A DNA stretch of 9,009 bases from positions 1 to 9,009 of the forward strand of contig JAAZDX010000192.1 of the NCBI GenBank assembly GCA_012512605.1. Direction: 5' to 3'. Made by a program: the position numbers and the translations under genes. Under the pieces are notes generated by a model. That model did no database searches. It was not told the origin of the DNA and worked only from the letters and a program-made list of their open reading frames with translations. This document shows, piece after piece, positions 7,028 through 9,009 of this stretch (its first letter is position 1; every line of letters starts with the position of its first letter). The stretch is from Bacillota bacterium (GTDB lineage Bacteria > Bacillota > UBA4882 > UBA10575).

Positions 7028-7056
7028 TTGACTTGTTTCATTATCTATGCTAAGCC
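7028..7056 (+). promoter_or_regulatory. Possible promoter for the second sensor unit
   Basis: TTGACT (7028-7033) is a near-consensus -35. At 17 bases downstream lies TAAGCC (7051-7056), a poor -10 match. A better-looking TATGCT (7046-7051) is too close to the -35. If real, it would give a leader of about 50 bases before the ATG at 7113, which makes the second unit independent of the first. Confidence 0.3.
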
Positions 7057-7112
7057 TATGAAGTTAAAACAAGTTTAGTAGTAAATCGCTGAAGAGATCA
7101 GGAGGAACAAAG

Positions 7113-8261
7113 ATGGCCAAGATGGTCTTTGATTCAAACAATGACAACCCACACCCGAAAGAAGAAAGTCAGATCGGGCCAAACAAAAGAAAGGAAACAA
7201 AAGGGTTAATTCGTAACCGGTTAATCTGTTGTTTCTTACTGATTTCCTTGGCTCCAATCATGCTCATCGGGTTCTTAGCGTATAATAATTCCCGGTCGGC
7301 AATTATGAAGAAAATAACGCAATACTCCCAAGCTGAACTGGTGCAGACTGTGGCAAATATCCAGTCGAAATTGGCCGAGTTTGAAAACACTTCGGTTGGT
7401 CTTTTTATCAATAAAGGTTTTAACAGCACTTTAGCTGTACTAACCGGAACCCAAGATGAAAACCAGTTTCTCCATGCCAAAAGGGAAGTGGAGTCATACT
7501 TCAAGGAGTATATGATCAGCAACCAGGATATTTTTGGCTTTATGTTTATTTGTGATCCTGATCTTGAACGGTCGGTGGTCATTACAAAGGATTATTATGA
7601 TGATTTCATGGAATTGATTAAAAGTTTTAAAGACCATAACGGCTATCGTAATATTAGCGCTGCTGGCGGAGGAATTGTTTGGTCATCGGCGATCAAAATA
7701 AACCGTAGCCATTTTGTGCTTTTGGGGCGGCAGCTCAAAGATATTGCCAGCGGGGAGTCCCTGGGGGTATTGGCAATTATTGTCGATGAAGAAAAGATTG
7801 ATCAACTAATCAACTTAAATATCTATAACCGTCTTTACATATCGCTGGCGGAGACGGAAAGCTATTCTTTGGTCATCAACAATGAGGGTGAGATTGTTTC
7901 AACGCCGTTTAAAGAGGATATCGGTAAAAATTTTTCGTCGATCATTAAAGAAACAAAACCCCTTGATGAGATCTTTAGTCTCGTTTCCAACCGGGATTAT
8001 GGGAGTGAAATAAACCAAGGGAGTTTCATTACCGAGGTTAATGACCGTCAAACCCTGGTTACTTTTAAGACGATCGGAAGTAAAGTCGGGATTGGAGGGA
8101 AAAGCGGTTGGCACCTTTTGAGTCTAGCACCGACGGCCTATTTATATGCGGATGTCCGAAAGTTTGGAGTCACTACTCTGTTTTTGGGTGTGATCTGTGC
8201 CGTGATTGCCGTGCTCGGCTCATTCTATGTTAGTTCGCTTATTGACAAGCATACCAAATAA
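7113..8261 (+). CDS. Membrane-anchored double-Cache-like sensor protein lacking any output domain
   Basis: A 382-residue protein with AGGAGG (7100-7105) 7 bases before its ATG. A charged, hydrophilic N-terminal tail (1-31) precedes TM1 (about 37-57), an external domain of about 295 residues, and TM2 (about 353-375). It then ends with SSLIDKHTK. The whole chain aligns with the first part of the chemoreceptor at 3653-5848. Shared blocks include NSRSA/SSRSA, ISNQDIFGFMFI/ISNPDIFGFVFI, TLVTFKTI/NLVTFKTI, GKSGWHLL/SKSDWHLL and AYLYAD/SYLYAE. The HAMP and methyl-accepting domains present in the paralogue are missing. No HAMP-like sequence is found in any forward frame of the following 111 bases, so a simple frameshift is not the cause. 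It may be a genuine sensor-only protein that partners with another receptor or kinase, or the remnant of a chemoreceptor that lost its 3' end. A sugar-binding protein gene follows 111 bases later. Confidence 0.88.
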   Translation: MAKMVFDSNNDNPHPKEESQIGPNKRKETKGLIRNRLICCFLLISLAPIMLIGFLAYNNSRSAIMKKITQYSQAELVQTVANIQSKLAEFENTSVGLFINKGFNSTLAVLTGTQDENQFLHAKREVESYFKEYMISNQDIFGFMFICDPDLERSVVITKDYYDDFMELIKSFKDHNGYRNISAAGGGIVWSSAIKINRSHFVLLGRQLKDIASGESLGVLAIIVDEEKIDQLINLNIYNRLYISLAETESYSLVINNEGEIVSTPFKEDIGKNFSSIIKETKPLDEIFSLVSNRDYGSEINQGSFITEVNDRQTLVTFKTIGSKVGIGGKSGWHLLSLAPTAYLYADVRKFGVTTLFLGVICAVIAVLGSFYVSSLIDKHTK

Positions 8262-8372
8262 GCCGACTGGACTTCCGCGACAACATCTTCATCGGACTTT
8301 TTGCGTTACCTTTCGGGAATAAACGCAGCAAGCTTGGAACGGGTGGTTAATGTCAGGGAAGGGAGTGGTCAA
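8262..8372 (+). other. Gap between the sensor-only gene and the second binding-protein gene
   Basis: These 111 bases contain no terminator-like hairpin with a T run, so the two flanking genes are plausibly co-transcribed. They end in the purine-rich ribosome binding site GGGAAGGGA (8356-8364). The frame of the upstream gene stays open across the whole gap into the downstream gene, with only the TAA at 8259-8261 separating them. The translated gap does not look like a conserved domain. Confidence 0.5.
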
Positions 8373-9009
8373 ATGAATCTCCTCAAGCTTAAAAAAGGAA
8401 TAATCCTTCTCCTTTTGGTCTTAACCATCGGCATATCCCCCACTAATTCTGTTCGGATGGATTCGTCAGTGCGGACGCGCCCGATTATCATCTCAATTGT
8501 CCCTAAATCCCTTGATAATCCCATGCTTGTCGAGGCGAAAGAAGCAGCCGAATTGACGGCTCGGCGGCTAAATGTGCAGGTGGAATGGGTTGGTCCGTTT
8601 AAAGTAGATGTGGATACCCAGATTAGAATCATTGAAGGGCTGATCCGGCGGAAAGTGGATGGGATTGCGGTTAGTTGCAGCGACGAAGAAAAACTCCGGG
8701 CCGTGATCGATAAAGCGGTGGCCGCCGGGATCAAAGTTGCCACCATCGAGGCTGATGCCCCGGAAAGCAAGCGTTTATTTTACTGTGGTACGGATAATTA
8801 CACTGCCGGTGTGGAATGTGGTAAAGCAATGATCCGGATTGTGAACGAGAAAGGCTGGGTGCACCGGGAGCTTAATACGGTAATCCTGACCGGCGGCGCA
8901 AATGCCCACGATCTGAACGAAAGGATCCGCGGTTTTAAAGAGGCAACCGCTGGCCAAATCAAACTTAATTACCAAACCTTATTGATCTGTGATGAGGATA
9001 CGACCACTG
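8373..9009 (+). CDS. Periplasmic sugar-binding protein (type-I PBP, RbsB-like), 3' end beyond the window
   Basis: Open to the window edge, with 212 codons visible. The ATG at 8373 is preceded by GGGAAGGGA (8356-8364) at 8 bases and opens a signal peptide with basic residues followed by a hydrophobic run (about 9-22). The likely cleavage is near residue 26, again with no lipobox cysteine. Family features follow: IVPKSLDNPM from residue 42, the pattern QIRIIEGLIRRKVDGIAVS, KAVAAGIKVATIEADAPESK, and GTDN at 139-142 followed by TAGVECGKAM. These are typical of sugar ABC-transporter substrate-binding proteins of the ribose/xylose type, which bind a monosaccharide in a cleft between two lobes. Most of the first lobe and the start of the second are present. 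The ligand cannot be told. It is clearly distinct in sequence from the YtfQ-like protein at 5861-6811. Its position behind a sensor-only membrane protein suggests a role in sensing. Confidence 0.9.
   Translation, partial: MNLLKLKKGIILLLLVLTIGISPTNSVRMDSSVRTRPIIISIVPKSLDNPMLVEAKEAAELTARRLNVQVEWVGPFKVDVDTQIRIIEGLIRRKVDGIAVSCSDEEKLRAVIDKAVAAGIKVATIEADAPESKRLFYCGTDNYTAGVECGKAMIRIVNEKGWVHRELNTVILTGGANAHDLNERIRGFKEATAGQIKLNYQTLLICDEDTTT

Larger units (their letters stand above)
6812..7112. other. Intergenic region between the two sensor/binding-protein units
   Basis: No gene is visible in these 301 AT-rich bases. They contain overlapping alternative stem-loops at 6896-6974, one followed by T5, then a weak promoter candidate at 7028-7056, and the ribosome binding site AGGAGG (7100-7105) for the gene at 7113. 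Confidence 0.7.

Noticed and set aside
8262..8372. Frameshifted HAMP domain after the sensor-only gene
   Set aside because: Translating all three forward frames of the gap gives nothing like the HAMP segment of the paralogous receptor, so a single indel does not explain the missing domains.
1..9009. CRISPR arrays, tRNA or rRNA genes, insertion sequences, attachment sites
   Set aside because: No regularly spaced repeats, tRNA-like cloverleaf, rRNA motifs, transposase frames or terminal inverted repeats were seen on either strand.

Overview
The window reads as bacterial DNA, most likely from a Firmicutes-type (Bacillota) organism. The first gene is a Bacillus-like MutS2, the genes have strong AGGAGG-type ribosome binding sites, and the terminators are hairpins followed by T runs. 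Two points hint at a lineage with an outer membrane (for example relatives of Limnochordia or Halanaerobia, a tentative placement). Both solute-binding proteins have ordinary signal peptides with no lipobox cysteine, and a small secreted protein looks like an outer-membrane beta-barrel. All recognised genes are on the + strand.

Layout. (1) 1-2289 is most of mutS2, cut at its 5' end by the window edge and closed by a good terminator at 2358-2396. (2) 2649-3182 encodes a small exported, strand-rich protein of unknown function. It is flanked by AT-rich non-coding stretches, and the downstream one holds a strong hairpin terminator (3421-3457) and possibly a small RNA. (3) 3653-6811 is a two-gene unit: a full-length methyl-accepting chemotaxis protein with a double-Cache-like external domain, followed 12 bases later by a periplasmic sugar-binding protein closely resembling YtfQ, the galactofuranose-binding protein. 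(4) 6812-7112 is non-coding and contains two overlapping, mutually exclusive stem-loops, one ending in T5. (5) 7113-9009 is a second, related unit. It has a paralogue of the chemoreceptor's sensor domain that stops right after the second membrane helix, with no HAMP or signalling domain, followed by a second sugar-binding protein that runs off the window.

How the genes may work together. Each sensor gene is followed by a sugar-binding protein, and no ABC-transporter ATPase or permease is visible. The simplest reading is that the binding proteins act as ligand-loaded partners of membrane sensors, as RbsB and MglB do with the chemoreceptor Trg, LuxP with LuxQ, or XylFII with LytS. The second unit is the most unusual part: a membrane-anchored sensor with no output domain, paired with a binding protein. 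Whether its output partner is encoded beyond 9009 cannot be seen here.
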